Shown here piece after piece: positions 15,434 to 23,545 of a stretch of DNA of 64,000 nucleotides. Position 1 is the first letter of the stretch. Every line of letters starts with the position of its first letter. Location of the stretch: NCBI RefSeq assembly GCF_026107645.2, contig NZ_JAPCHV010000013.1:62001-126000 (forward strand), written 5' to 3'. Both the position numbers and the translations under genes were made by a program. Source of the DNA: Flavobacterium sp. MFBS3-15 (GTDB lineage Bacteria > Bacteroidota > Bacteroidia > Flavobacteriales > Flavobacteriaceae). The notes beneath the pieces are model-generated. The model did no database searches. It was given only the letters and a program-made list of their open reading frames with translations, and was not told where the DNA came from.

Positions 15434-18352
15434 CTATCGTTCCCTTATACTGTATATCCAGCCTGTTTTGGTTTGCGCGTCGTCAAAATTGATAACATAG
15501 AAATACGTTCCGTCAGGCAGGTCGTCGCCTTTGTCACTCTGGCCGTACCATTCGTTTTGGTAATTGGCCTTTTTATAAACGCTCATACCGTAGCGGTTGA
15601 ATATTTCAAGTTGGGCTACATTATAACCCTCAAGATCAAAAAAGTCATTTTTGCCGTCGTTGTTCGGCGAAATACCTCGTTGTATCAATCCCCCGCATGA
15701 GGCAGAAACCACCGTAATGGGTTCGGTATTGCTGCAGCCGCCCTGTGTAGTTACCAATTCATAGGTTCCCGGAGCCGTAATTACCACGCTATCCCCTGAG
15801 CCTATCTGTGTGCCTGCCGGGCTAAACCATGCATAGAGGGAATTGGAACCATCTGCCTGTACTGCTGTCAGTGTATAATCGCCCCCGACACACCCTTCCG
15901 AGATAGTAAAATCAGGAAGTTCATTTACCGTAATGGTCATAGTAGCTGTGGTTGCACACTGCCCTGCTGAAGGTGTAAAGGTATATGTAGTAGTGGCCGT
16001 ATTGTCCAACGCCGGTGACCACGTACCTGAAATCCCCTCATTGGAGACTGACGGCAGGGCATTGATTGCCTCTCCAGAACATATAGGATCCACCTGTGCA
16101 AAAACCGGCGTTACAGGCTGGTTTACCGTTATGGTCATTGTAGCCTGCATTGCGCATTGCCCTGCGGCAGGCGTGAAGGTATATGTTTTAGTTTCCGTGT
16201 TATCGAGTGCGGGCGACCATGTGCCGGCAATTCCCTCATTTGAAGAAACAGGCAATGGGTCCAGCACATCACCGAAACATATGGGATCAACCGGTGCAAA
16301 GGTTGGCGTTACAGATGAATTTACAGTAATGGTGAGTGTTGCAGGTGAAGCACACTGTCCGCCCGATGGCGTAAATGTGTAGGTAGTCGTGGAGGTATTA
16401 TTAAGTGCCGGCGACCATGAACCTACAATACCTTCTATCGATGTCGTTGGCAACGCCGCCAAAGCATCTCCTGAACATATAGGCGCAACCGCAGCAAATG
16501 TTGGTGTAGTAACTGCCTGGTTTACAATAATGGTAAGTGTGGTGTCCGAGGCGCACTGGCCTGCGTCAGGTGTAAAAGTATATACCGTAGTGGCAGTATT
16601 GTCCAATGCCGGCGACCATGTTCCGGTAATGCCATTGGTTGAAGTGGTTGGCAAAGCCGTAAGGGCGTCACCTGCGCATATTGACGCTACCGGATTAAAT
16701 GCAGGCACCGTACCCGGTGTTACGGTCACTGTTACCGTCTCCTGGTAGAAGCACGTAATCATTTCCTTAAAGCTGATGTCGTCCAGGGCAAAGTCATTGC
16801 CCCCACTGTTTATATTCCTGTCATAAATAACAAAATTTGCCGTTGTATTGGCACCTGAATTCCAGTTATAGGAAACCTGCGTCCAAAGGCAGGTAGCGCC
16901 CGGAGCAGTAACCGGAAGCCCCTGGGAAACGCCGTTGATGGTTACCTCAAGCCTTGCCGGGCTATCCGGAGACACAGACGCTACATAATAGGAAAAAGTA
17001 TAATCGGTATTCGGCAATACGGTTACAGGGTTTTGGTTGCTCCACACAATAACATTGCCCGATGGGTCGGTAGCCCCGTCAAAAACCATAAGATTGCCGC
17101 TTCCTGTCGTATTGTCGCCACAGGAAGAGAAAGCCGTAAACCATGCATTCGGGTTGGTAACTATGTCATACGATGACTGTACCCCAAACGGGTTTGGATT
17201 TGCAACCTGTGTATATCCTGTAGTAAATAAGGTATTTCCCTGTGAGAAATCGCCATTCTCAATAAGGTTTGCCGGGTTAGAAACGGACCCTGAAGTAACC
17301 GTATAGGTTGTAGTCACTGCCGGACTTACGGTTGGCGTAGCGCTGTCCGGATCGGTTAACGACGGGTCGGCGGGGCTTGCAGTCCAGTTATATGTACCAA
17401 TGCCTCCTGTAGCCGAGAGCTGTGCAGGCTCTCCGGGGCATATAGACACCGGTGCACTCACCACAAGCTGGTTGGGTGCTTCCAGGACAATTCCGGTCTG
17501 GGTGAATGTCTCGCCATCAGAATCGGAAACGGTTACATTATATGTTCCCTCATCAAGCCCGGTAAATATCCCGGTGCTGTTGCTTTGGCTGGCACTTCCG
17601 GATAATACATAAGCCGTGTAAGGCAATGTCCCACCTGTGACACCAACGGTTATGGTGCCATCATTACTGTCGGGACAGGTCGGGTTAGTAAACGCATAAT
17701 CGGCCACAAACGGAAGGCCGCCCTCCACAATCGAAAAATCGTCTACAGCAAAGTCATTCCCTATTGGCCCGGCATTATTGGTCTTGAGGCGCACCATGGC
17801 ATTGTTGGCGGTAGCCACAAAGGAGTACTCCACTTTTACCCATCCTTCAGACGGAAGCGGGGCCAGGAAGTTGAGGTTAGCAGGGTTGACATTGCTGGCA
17901 TTGACAAAGAAAACGCCAATGCTGGCCCTGGTGGATTCGTCGGCAGTGACTTCATTGGAAACCGACTTTATCCAAAAGCTGAATGTATATGTAGTCCCGG
18001 CAGTGAACCCGTTTATGGCTCCCCCGGTACTGCCCGTAGTCCAAAAAAAACGGTTGGCAAGCGTAGAGCCGTCAAAAACGAGCATATTGCCTGTACCCGT
18101 GGTATGGTCTCCTCCCGGAATATAATTGGAATTCATTAGTTGCGGATTGGTCGTCCTGGCATAAAAGCCGGGATTGCTCGTACCGTTTACCGGGTTTATG
18201 AGCGTATAATCGTGCACGAAAAAGCCGTTGCCACTCCCACCGCTTTCAAAGTCGCCATTGGTTAATATTTGGGCATTCAGTTCACTGCTGCCTAAAATCA
18301 AAGTGGCAAGCAGGCAGGCTTTAGTTAAAATAAGGTGTAATCTTCTTTTCAT
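15434..18352 (-). CDS. Large surface adhesin with T9SS type B (CHU_C) C-terminal domain
   Basis: 972 residues with a signal peptide (to about residue 28, SELNAQ). Two carbohydrate-binding-like jelly-roll regions at about 28-210 and 365-535 share a 'TTGSGNLMVFDG' and 'GNDFALDDISF' pattern. SprB-like and PKD-like repeats follow, including four repeats of about 70 residues (ICSGDALAALPTTS, GTWSPALDNT, TYTFTPSAGQC). The C-terminal 85 residues are a gliding-motility-associated CHU_C domain (ISPNNDGKNDFFDL, IFNRYG, LPDGTYFYVI, ending YSIRER). It should be secreted by T9SS and held at or released from the surface. Confidence 0.85.
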   Translation of the reverse strand: MKRRLHLILTKACLLATLILGSSELNAQILTNGDFESGGSGNGFFVHDYTLINPVNGTSNPGFYARTTNPQLMNSNYIPGGDHTTGTGNMLVFDGSTLANRFFWTTGSTGGAINGFTAGTTYTFSFWIKSVSNEVTADESTRASIGVFFVNASNVNPANLNFLAPLPSEGWVKVEYSFVATANNAMVRLKTNNAGPIGNDFAVDDFSIVEGGLPFVADYAFTNPTCPDSNDGTITVGVTGGTLPYTAYVLSGSASQSNSTGIFTGLDEGTYNVTVSDSDGETFTQTGIVLEAPNQLVVSAPVSICPGEPAQLSATGGIGTYNWTASPADPSLTDPDSATPTVSPAVTTTYTVTSGSVSNPANLIENGDFSQGNTLFTTGYTQVANPNPFGVQSSYDIVTNPNAWFTAFSSCGDNTTGSGNLMVFDGATDPSGNVIVWSNQNPVTVLPNTDYTFSYYVASVSPDSPARLEVTINGVSQGLPVTAPGATCLWTQVSYNWNSGANTTANFVIYDRNINSGGNDFALDDISFKEMITCFYQETVTVTVTPGTVPAFNPVASICAGDALTALPTTSTNGITGTWSPALDNTATTVYTFTPDAGQCASDTTLTIIVNQAVTTPTFAAVAPICSGDALAALPTTSIEGIVGSWSPALNNTSTTTYTFTPSGGQCASPATLTITVNSSVTPTFAPVDPICFGDVLDPLPVSSNEGIAGTWSPALDNTETKTYTFTPAAGQCAMQATMTITVNQPVTPVFAQVDPICSGEAINALPSVSNEGISGTWSPALDNTATTTYTFTPSAGQCATTATMTITVNELPDFTISEGCVGGDYTLTAVQADGSNSLYAWFSPAGTQIGSGDSVVITAPGTYELVTTQGGCSNTEPITVVSASCGGLIQRGISPNNDGKNDFFDLEGYNVAQLEIFNRYGMSVYKKANYQNEWYGQSDKGDDLPDGTYFYVINFDDAQTKTGWIYSIRER

Positions 18353-18794
18353 AATAATGCAATTAGCGGATTATAAAAATAACCCTCCTTTTTTACAAAT
18401 ATTTAACTTTTAAATTATAAAAACTATACATTTTTAATTTAAACCTGAATATCAGCCTATTGGTATTTGTTTGTCTATAGGCTCACTATAAGAAAAGCGG
18501 TTTTGATGTGGTAATGTTAAGTCGAAAGGAAACGTTTTCGTTAACAAATTTATAAAGCGAAATACGTATTATGCAGATGTTAATGCATCAGTTTAATTCG
18601 CAAGTGAATTTATTCAGGAGAAATTTATTCTGAAACTACACAAAGTTTATTGGCTCTGAAGAATTGATAGCCTATAATCCAAACATATTTTACTGTAAAC
18701 ATCTAACAATCCAAGATAAGGTAAATTTATCTTCGGAGTGCCTGTACTTTTATTGAACAGAACACCTGACAGTAGATTTACCTATTTAAATGAT
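18353..18794. other. AT-rich intergenic region, no gene seen
   Basis: 440 nt upstream of the adhesin and downstream of the S41 peptidase. Both strands carry frequent stops in every frame. No repeat, hairpin or convincing promoter was recognised. Confidence 0.5.
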
Positions 18795-20219
18795 TTAATT
18801 AATTTTTTCAATTAAATCTAAGGCTATTTCTTTCCAGTAAGCCTCATTGCGCTTTAAAATTATATCGGGTTGTATTCCCTCCATTTCTAAATCAGTATAC
18901 TTATGAAAGGTCATTTTCTTTTGAGTAATACTAATCCAGGCAGGAAAATCAGGCAGTTCAACTTTTCTCCAATCTCCATAAGAAATAACTCCTGCAGTAT
19001 TTTTACCTACGACTTTAACCTTACTACTCTGTTTAGCAGTCAAAACAAATCCTTCGGCACTACTTGCAACCTGTTTATTCGTAATGATAAAGACGTTTTC
19101 AGGGTACTTATATGTAATTGGTAATTTTACAATATTAAAATTTGAGGTGCTGAATTCTCCCACATGTTTTGCAAGTATCCTTATTCGTTTTTCAGCATTA
19201 ATACTATCTTTTTTGCTGACAACACCATATAAGTACTTTTTAGAATCAAAATTCCGTAAATTATCCTCACTAATCCATATGTCTGATTTAATAGGCATCG
19301 TATATTTTCTCTTTTTCATAATATACGGCAAAATTGGATGATAGCTTAAATCGCTGCCTCCGGAATTATTTCGTATATCAATTATTAAGTTTCTCTTGGA
19401 AATTATGATATTATGATTTGCCTCTAATATAGAATCGATATTATTAAGCTCATCATAACTGAACGAATATATTCTTAGATAAGCTGTCCTGTCATTTAAT
19501 GCTTCAAAATAAGTGCTGTCTTTCAATTGAAAATCATTCGAAGCCACAATGTCTTTATGTCTTATGAAAACATAATCATGACCGATCATTAGTGTATTAT
19601 CTTTTAAATATACCGGATATGTTTTTGGTCTTTGACCAAAATTCCAAAACACAGCATATAACTGATTTCCGTGCAAATAAAATTCGATTTTAAGGTCACC
19701 TTTTTTAGCATAATATTGGATAGGCTTTGTTACAAGCCCAACATATTTTCTGCCTTTATCATTATTCTTCTGAATGCGGATTTCAAGCATACCGCCTTTA
19801 TAATACCACTGTCCTTCTATTTCATCTTGCGCAGGCATATCTCGGGTCGGAGAAATATTTTCTACATTTTCTAAAATGAATTTTTTAACAGCCGTCGAAT
19901 CTGCAAAAGTGCTGAATGGATAATATTCATCTGTAACAGCGATCCATTGATGCGAATCTTTTATGAATGATAAATAATATGACACTAATCCTATACATTC
20001 TTTTTGTGTTTTTACTATTTCGGACAGACGATTTATTTCTTCTTTAAAGAGGTTATATTCGTTTGGTTTCTTTTTTTCAATTACCTGATGCTGATATGAT
20101 GCCGAGTTTTTTTCGATGTTTTCCTGTACAGTTTTCATAATACGGGAACAATCACATTTAGCCTGAGCAATACATTGGGTACTCGCAAGTAATAAAATAT
20201 AATATAAAATCCTATTCAT
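18795..20219 (-). CDS. S41 family peptidase (C-terminal processing peptidase type)
   Basis: 474 residues from ATG 20219 (MNRILYYILLLASTQCIAQ, signal peptide); an upstream non-ATG start is less likely because it would bury the signal. The last 230 residues are an S41 peptidase domain: LIIDIRNNSGGSDLSY, VFIITNKQVASSAEGFVLTA with the presumed catalytic Ser in ASSAEG, and the family end MEGIQPDIIL. The N-terminal half is a separate lipocalin-like domain. PDZ is not evident, as in the tricorn-like S41B group. Exported; substrate unknown. Confidence 0.8.
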   Translation of the reverse strand: MNRILYYILLLASTQCIAQAKCDCSRIMKTVQENIEKNSASYQHQVIEKKKPNEYNLFKEEINRLSEIVKTQKECIGLVSYYLSFIKDSHQWIAVTDEYYPFSTFADSTAVKKFILENVENISPTRDMPAQDEIEGQWYYKGGMLEIRIQKNNDKGRKYVGLVTKPIQYYAKKGDLKIEFYLHGNQLYAVFWNFGQRPKTYPVYLKDNTLMIGHDYVFIRHKDIVASNDFQLKDSTYFEALNDRTAYLRIYSFSYDELNNIDSILEANHNIIISKRNLIIDIRNNSGGSDLSYHPILPYIMKKRKYTMPIKSDIWISEDNLRNFDSKKYLYGVVSKKDSINAEKRIRILAKHVGEFSTSNFNIVKLPITYKYPENVFIITNKQVASSAEGFVLTAKQSSKVKVVGKNTAGVISYGDWRKVELPDFPAWISITQKKMTFHKYTDLEMEGIQPDIILKRNEAYWKEIALDLIEKIN

Positions 20220-20310
20220 TATCTGGAAACATAAAATTGCAAGATATAGATTAGCGATGACAATAAAAAGGTAAAATAACACTGATAATTATCGTACTGA
20301 AAATGCTGAA

Positions 20311-20352
20311 AAATAAATAAAGCCACCATTTTCTGGTAGCTTTATTTATTTT
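20311..20352 (-). terminator. Terminator just behind the tRNA-like 3' end
   Basis: AAATAAATAAAGC-CACCA and TGGT-AGCTTTATTTATT form a long stem, followed on the minus strand by T-rich sequence. Its position directly after the tRNA/tmRNA-like 3' end suggests it is that gene's native terminator. Confidence 0.7.
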
Positions 20353-20356
20353 TTAT

Positions 20357-20390
20357 GTGGAGAAGATGGGAGTCGAACCCCATCCGTAAA
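20357..20390 (-). other. tRNA/tmRNA-like 3' end fragment (attachment site half)
   Basis: The minus strand reads GGGGTTCGACTCCCAT, a T-arm, followed by CTTCTCCAC, an acceptor 3' strand. The T-stem carries one extra G compared with a normal 5-bp stem. The remainder of a tRNA or tmRNA is not present: the next 170 nt contain the junction repeat and then a coding gene. Such 3' fragments are left when an island integrates into the 3' end of a tRNA or tmRNA gene. It resembles tmRNA 3' ends of Bacteroidota, but the identity is not proven. Confidence 0.6.
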
Positions 20391-20409
20391 ACCCGCATAA
20401 AAGCTAGGT

Positions 20410-20483
20410 TTCAAATATTGTGGGACTGATTTGCCACGAATTTGCCACAAATCTTTTTTTATTATTATCTTGATTTAAAGAGC
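20410..20483. repeat. Junction repeat A
   Basis: TTCAAAT (20410), 24 nt, TTTGCCACAA (20441-20450), 24 nt, TTAAAGAGC (20475-20483). A second TTTGCCACGA box overlaps upstream (20430-20439). It lies 32 nt beyond the GTCGAAC of the tRNA-like fragment. Three further copies occur at 32.8, 53.05 and 59.45 kb. Confidence 0.7.
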
Positions 20484-20556
20484 GTTATAATTTCCCCACA
20501 AAGATACAAAAAAGTTTAGTTGGTGGTGGTGGAGACTCACAATTTCTATGTAGAAG

Positions 20557-20919
20557 CTATGCTTTTTTACAACACCCGTCAAGGCCCTCGTATGCGACAA
20601 GATCTGCCTTTATTTCGTCGGCATCATAGCCCAGTTTGCTTATAGCCGTCTTAATTTTCTCAAGATTGGTTTTTTTTGAGTTGTATGTAACCTTAATAGT
20701 CATCGCTTTATCATCAAGCACAACCATCTGCACTCCTTTTTCCTTTAGCAGTGCCTGATTAAATTTAGGCCCACAGGTTTCACATACTTTGCAATGGTCA
20801 CAATATATTGCAGTCTTAATTGTAGCAGTCTGTATCGTTTTCTTTTCCTGTCCGAAAGTAGAGTTAGCAGTCAGTAAAAAAAACGCAGATATCAAAAAAG
20901 TTTTAAATAATGTCTTCAC
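20557..20919 (-). CDS. Periplasmic heavy-metal-associated (HMA) domain protein
   Basis: From GTG 20919 the product begins VKTLFKTFLISAFFLLTANS with cleavage after FGQ; the in-frame ATG at 20949 lies inside the -7 promoter element, so I prefer the GTG. The mature part has a ferredoxin-like HMA fold with an expanded metal site (YCDHCKVCETCGPKFNQ) and a C-terminal DGCCKKA. It should carry Cu or a related ion in the periplasm. It differs at only seven of 97 mature positions from the frameshifted copy at 44463-44824. The poly-T tract in the signal codons is T8 here. Confidence 0.8.
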   Translation of the reverse strand: MKTLFKTFLISAFFLLTANSTFGQEKKTIQTATIKTAIYCDHCKVCETCGPKFNQALLKEKGVQMVVLDDKAMTIKVTYNSKKTNLEKIKTAISKLGYDADEIKADLVAYEGLDGCCKKA

Positions 20920-20942
20920 AATTATATCTATTAGATGTAACG

Positions 20943-20950
20943 CAAACATA
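20943..20950 (-). promoter_or_regulatory. -7 element for the HMA gene
   Basis: Minus strand TATGTTTG (TAnnTTTG); it contains the rejected ATG. Leader to GTG 20919 is about 18 nt. Confidence 0.5.
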
Positions 20951-21449
20951 CAGAATTAAATTGTAAATCCTTTTGCTGCTCGGCTCTTTAATATCTCGCA
21001 TTTTTAATCTGGATTTTAGATCGGACGTTTAGGAAGTATAAACACCAATAGTTTTGATCCTTCGTTGATCCAGAGGTTTTAATTGACAATAGCACGGGTT
21101 TTGCGGCCTATGCCAAAGTAAATAGAACCAATTCAAGCATATCACGCAGCAGGATGATACCGCTTTTTCCAAAACCCGTCCATAATTCTGCCAAAAGCAC
21201 GACATCAAATTAAGGATACAAGAGCGTTTAAAAAGGAAGAGGTGCCTAGAAAATTCACCGTTCCTTTACAAGTGAGGTATATATTCCTCTATCCGGAGCT
21301 GAGCTGGCGGTGTCACTTTTGGGGGATACGGCAGAGCTAAATAATTATATGTAACTCCATGGCAAACCAGCTCATTGCCCCGGTATTTAAGAGCAGGCAA
21401 TCTCATATTCTAAGTAATTCAACATCAAGAACAATGCTGATTAAGCGAC
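20951..21449. other. 500-nt stretch without a supported gene
   Basis: Upstream of the HMA gene and downstream of the GreA-like gene. On the plus strand one frame (about 21053-21210) reads SFVDPEVLIDNSTGFAAYAK and onward for about 50 codons, but it has no start codon, is not recognised and may be a gene relic. Nothing else is seen. Confidence 0.35.
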
Positions 21450-21875
21450 CTATATACTACTATTCTCCATAAATTCATTTACCAATTGAACTTGCTCAAC
21501 CTTAATAATTTTAATAGTATTTATACCTGAGGGAAATTCCCATATAACCTGATCCCCTTCTGCATAGCCATACAATGCCAGTCCCATAGGGGTTAATATA
21601 GAAAGCATATTTTGTCCAATATCACTTTTACCCGGCATGACAAGCTGAAATGTTTTGTTTGCGCTCTGTGACGTTGAGATGGTAACGATTGAGTTTAGGC
21701 GTATAATATTCAGTGGCATCATTTCCTCCTCCAATGCATCGGCCTGTTCCAGTTCGTGCGAAAGCTTCGTCAGGGATTTGGCATAATGAACGTCTCGCAT
21801 TGCGATAGGCTTTGCCAGCAGTTCGCGTATTATTGGTAATTCTTTTTTTGATATTAGTAATTTTCCGTATTTCAT
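21450..21875 (-). CDS. GreA/GreB C-terminal domain (Rnk-like) protein
   Basis: 141 residues. A short helical N-terminal part (ELLAKPIAMRDVHYAKSLTK) precedes a GreA/GreB C-terminal FKBP-like domain (NSIVTIST, MPGKSDIGQNMLSILTPMGL, ALYGYAEGDQVIWEFPSG). The long coiled coil of true GreA is absent, as in Rnk, which binds RNA polymerase near the secondary channel. It lies 10 nt after gdhA and should share its transcript. Confidence 0.8.
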   Translation of the reverse strand: MKYGKLLISKKELPIIRELLAKPIAMRDVHYAKSLTKLSHELEQADALEEEMMPLNIIRLNSIVTISTSQSANKTFQLVMPGKSDIGQNMLSILTPMGLALYGYAEGDQVIWEFPSGINTIKIIKVEQVQLVNEFMENSSI

Positions 21876-21885
21876 ATAAAATAAA

Positions 21886-23172
21886 TTATGGGAATATACC
21901 GCGATGTTTATATGCAGTTTCTATTCGAGTTAAAGCCAAAAAGTATGCTGCTGTTCTGTAATCTATGTTTTTTTCCTTCGCAACCCCTTGCACATCAGTA
22001 AACGCCGTGCTTATTTTCTTTTCTATTTTTTGCATTACTTCATCTATTGACCATATTTCCCCATTCCGGTTTTGCAACCATTCAAAATAGCTGCCGATCA
22101 CACCGCCGGAATTGCATAATATATCTGGTATAATGACTGCATTGCGCGCCAATAACAGCTTTTCACCCTCCTTGTCAGTCGGCCCGTTTGCTCCTTCGGC
22201 AATAATATTTGCCTTAATTGAAGAAGCATTTGCTGCCGTTATTTGATTACCAAGCGCTGCAGGAATCAATATGTCACAGTCCAGGGAAAAGAAATTTTCA
22301 GAATCTATTTCCTGAGCGCCTTCAAATCCCTTAATTGAATTTAACCTGGGCTTTGAATGTTCAAGTAAATCTTCAACTTCGATTCCCTGCTCATTTACTA
22401 AGGTTGCGTGCGCATCCTGCACACCTACAAGCCGCGCTCCGTCGCGTATCAGAAAATGCGACGCCCAATAACCTACATTACCAAATCCCTGTACGATAAA
22501 TCGCTTCCCTGCCAGTTCTTCGCCCCAACTTTTAAACAGCAATTTAAGACATAGGTATACACCAAATCCAGTCGCCCTGTCCCTCCCTGCAAGGCCTCCG
22601 CAACCCACTGGCTTTCCTGTTACAACATGCTTAAAATTAGAACGCTCTAACGGAGATTTAGTTGACATGTACGTGTCTGCTATCCATGCCATCGTCTGTT
22701 CATTGGTATTAACATCAGGCGCAGGAATGTCGAGATCCGGCCCAATGTTATCTCCTAAAGCAAATGTGTACCGCCTTGTTATCCGCTCAAGTTCACCGAT
22801 TGAATATTTTCTAGGATCAATCTGTATGCCACCCTTTGCGCCACCGTAGGGCAAGCCGGCAAGAGAAGTTTTCCAGGTCATCCACATTGCAAGGGCTTTC
22901 GCATCATTAATCTCCAGTGTAGGATGATACCTTAAGCCACCCTTATATGGGCCTAAAATATTATTGTGTTGCACACGATATCCTTTGAAAATCTCGATTC
23001 TTCCGTCATCCATTTTGACAGGGAAATGTACAATTATCTCATTATTTGTCACAGCAAGGATGCGACGCATATCGGGAGCCATACCGAGAGATTCCATCGT
23101 CTGGCTTAACTGATTAACAACCGTATCATACATACTTGTTGCAGGGGGTGATGAAGTAATGAGCTTATTCAT
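21886..23172 (-). CDS. gdhA: Glutamate dehydrogenase
   Basis: 428 residues, normal for the hexameric Glu/Leu/Phe/Val dehydrogenase family. N-terminal catalytic part: GPYKGGLRYHPTLEINDAKA, MTWKTSLAGLPYGGAKGGI with the conserved lysines, and DIPAPDVNTN. The C-terminal part has the Rossmann motif VQGFGNVGYW. It interconverts 2-oxoglutarate plus ammonium and glutamate in the cytoplasm. Its ATG overlaps the stop region of the small upstream Cys4 gene by 8 nt, and the unit is preceded by a -24/-12 promoter, so it is likely under the adjacent sigma-54 activator. Cofactor preference cannot be read. Confidence 0.92.
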   Translation of the reverse strand: MNKLITSSPPATSMYDTVVNQLSQTMESLGMAPDMRRILAVTNNEIIVHFPVKMDDGRIEIFKGYRVQHNNILGPYKGGLRYHPTLEINDAKALAMWMTWKTSLAGLPYGGAKGGIQIDPRKYSIGELERITRRYTFALGDNIGPDLDIPAPDVNTNEQTMAWIADTYMSTKSPLERSNFKHVVTGKPVGCGGLAGRDRATGFGVYLCLKLLFKSWGEELAGKRFIVQGFGNVGYWASHFLIRDGARLVGVQDAHATLVNEQGIEVEDLLEHSKPRLNSIKGFEGAQEIDSENFFSLDCDILIPAALGNQITAANASSIKANIIAEGANGPTDKEGEKLLLARNAVIIPDILCNSGGVIGSYFEWLQNRNGEIWSIDEVMQKIEKKISTAFTDVQGVAKEKNIDYRTAAYFLALTRIETAYKHRGIFP

Positions 23173-23338
23173 AATGTTCGCAAAATTGTTTGTGAGTAGA
23201 TGCCCAGGTGCATTGCAGCAAATTGTTGCAATATCCGCAAAGCGTATTCTCCGACAAGGGACTGTCCCTATGCATAACTGGTATCTGATCTAGCTTGCGT
23301 TTGTTAAGGGTGTCCGAATATAACATTTCTAAACTCAT
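23165..23338 (-). CDS. 57-aa Cys4 small protein, coupled to gdhA
   Basis: A short frame from ATG 23338 to TAA 23165 that ends inside the gdhA start (8-nt overlap ATGAATAA). The product starts MSLEMLYSDTLNKRK and ends with a four-cysteine pattern CGYCNNLLQC, W, FCEHYE (Cys 34, 37, 43, 53). The spacing C-x2-C-x5-C-x9-C with terminal CEHYE looks like a zinc or iron-sulfur knuckle; short C-x2-C...CEEF/CEHY proteins are common in bacteria but uncharacterised. The -24/-12 promoter lies about 31 nt upstream. Gene is well supported by position and coupling; role unknown. Confidence 0.7.
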   Translation of the reverse strand: MSLEMLYSDTLNKRKLDQIPVMHRDSPLSENTLCGYCNNLLQCTWASTHKQFCEHYE

Positions 23339-23368
23339 AGTATAATTTGTTTTGAATTACACTATTAA

Positions 23369-23384
23369 CCAAAGTGTGTGCCAA
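23369..23384 (-). promoter_or_regulatory. Sigma-54 (-24/-12) promoter of the Cys4-gdhA-greA-like unit
   Basis: The minus strand reads TTGGCACACACTTTGG. GG at -24 (23381-23382) is followed by exactly 10 nt and GG (23369-23370) where the consensus has GC. The TTGGCAC half is perfect. Predicted start near 23358, 20 nt before the Cys4 ATG. A palindromic activator site lies 109 bp upstream. Confidence 0.6.
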
Positions 23385-23459
23385 GTATAGTTACTAACAA
23401 ATATGCAGCTTAAAATCAACACATTACAAAGGCAACATTACTAATTAAGAAGTGAGACT

Positions 23460-23474
23460 GGGTAAAAATTACCC
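23460..23474. promoter_or_regulatory. Palindromic activator site 1
   Basis: GGGTAA-AAA-TTACCC, a perfect 6-bp inverted repeat with 3-nt spacer, located 109 bp upstream of the predicted sigma-54 transcript start, the usual distance for an enhancer-binding protein. The same palindrome recurs at 26094. Confidence 0.65.
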
Positions 23475-23545
23475 AATATAATAGTAGTTTTTGCCGCACC
23501 GCGTCATGATTATTAAAGTTGTAGCGTGAAGTGGAAAAGACCCCC

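Noticed and set aside
20357..20750. A complete tmRNA on the minus strand
   Set aside because: Only the T-arm and acceptor 3' strand are present; the place for the tmRNA body holds the junction repeat and an HMA coding gene.
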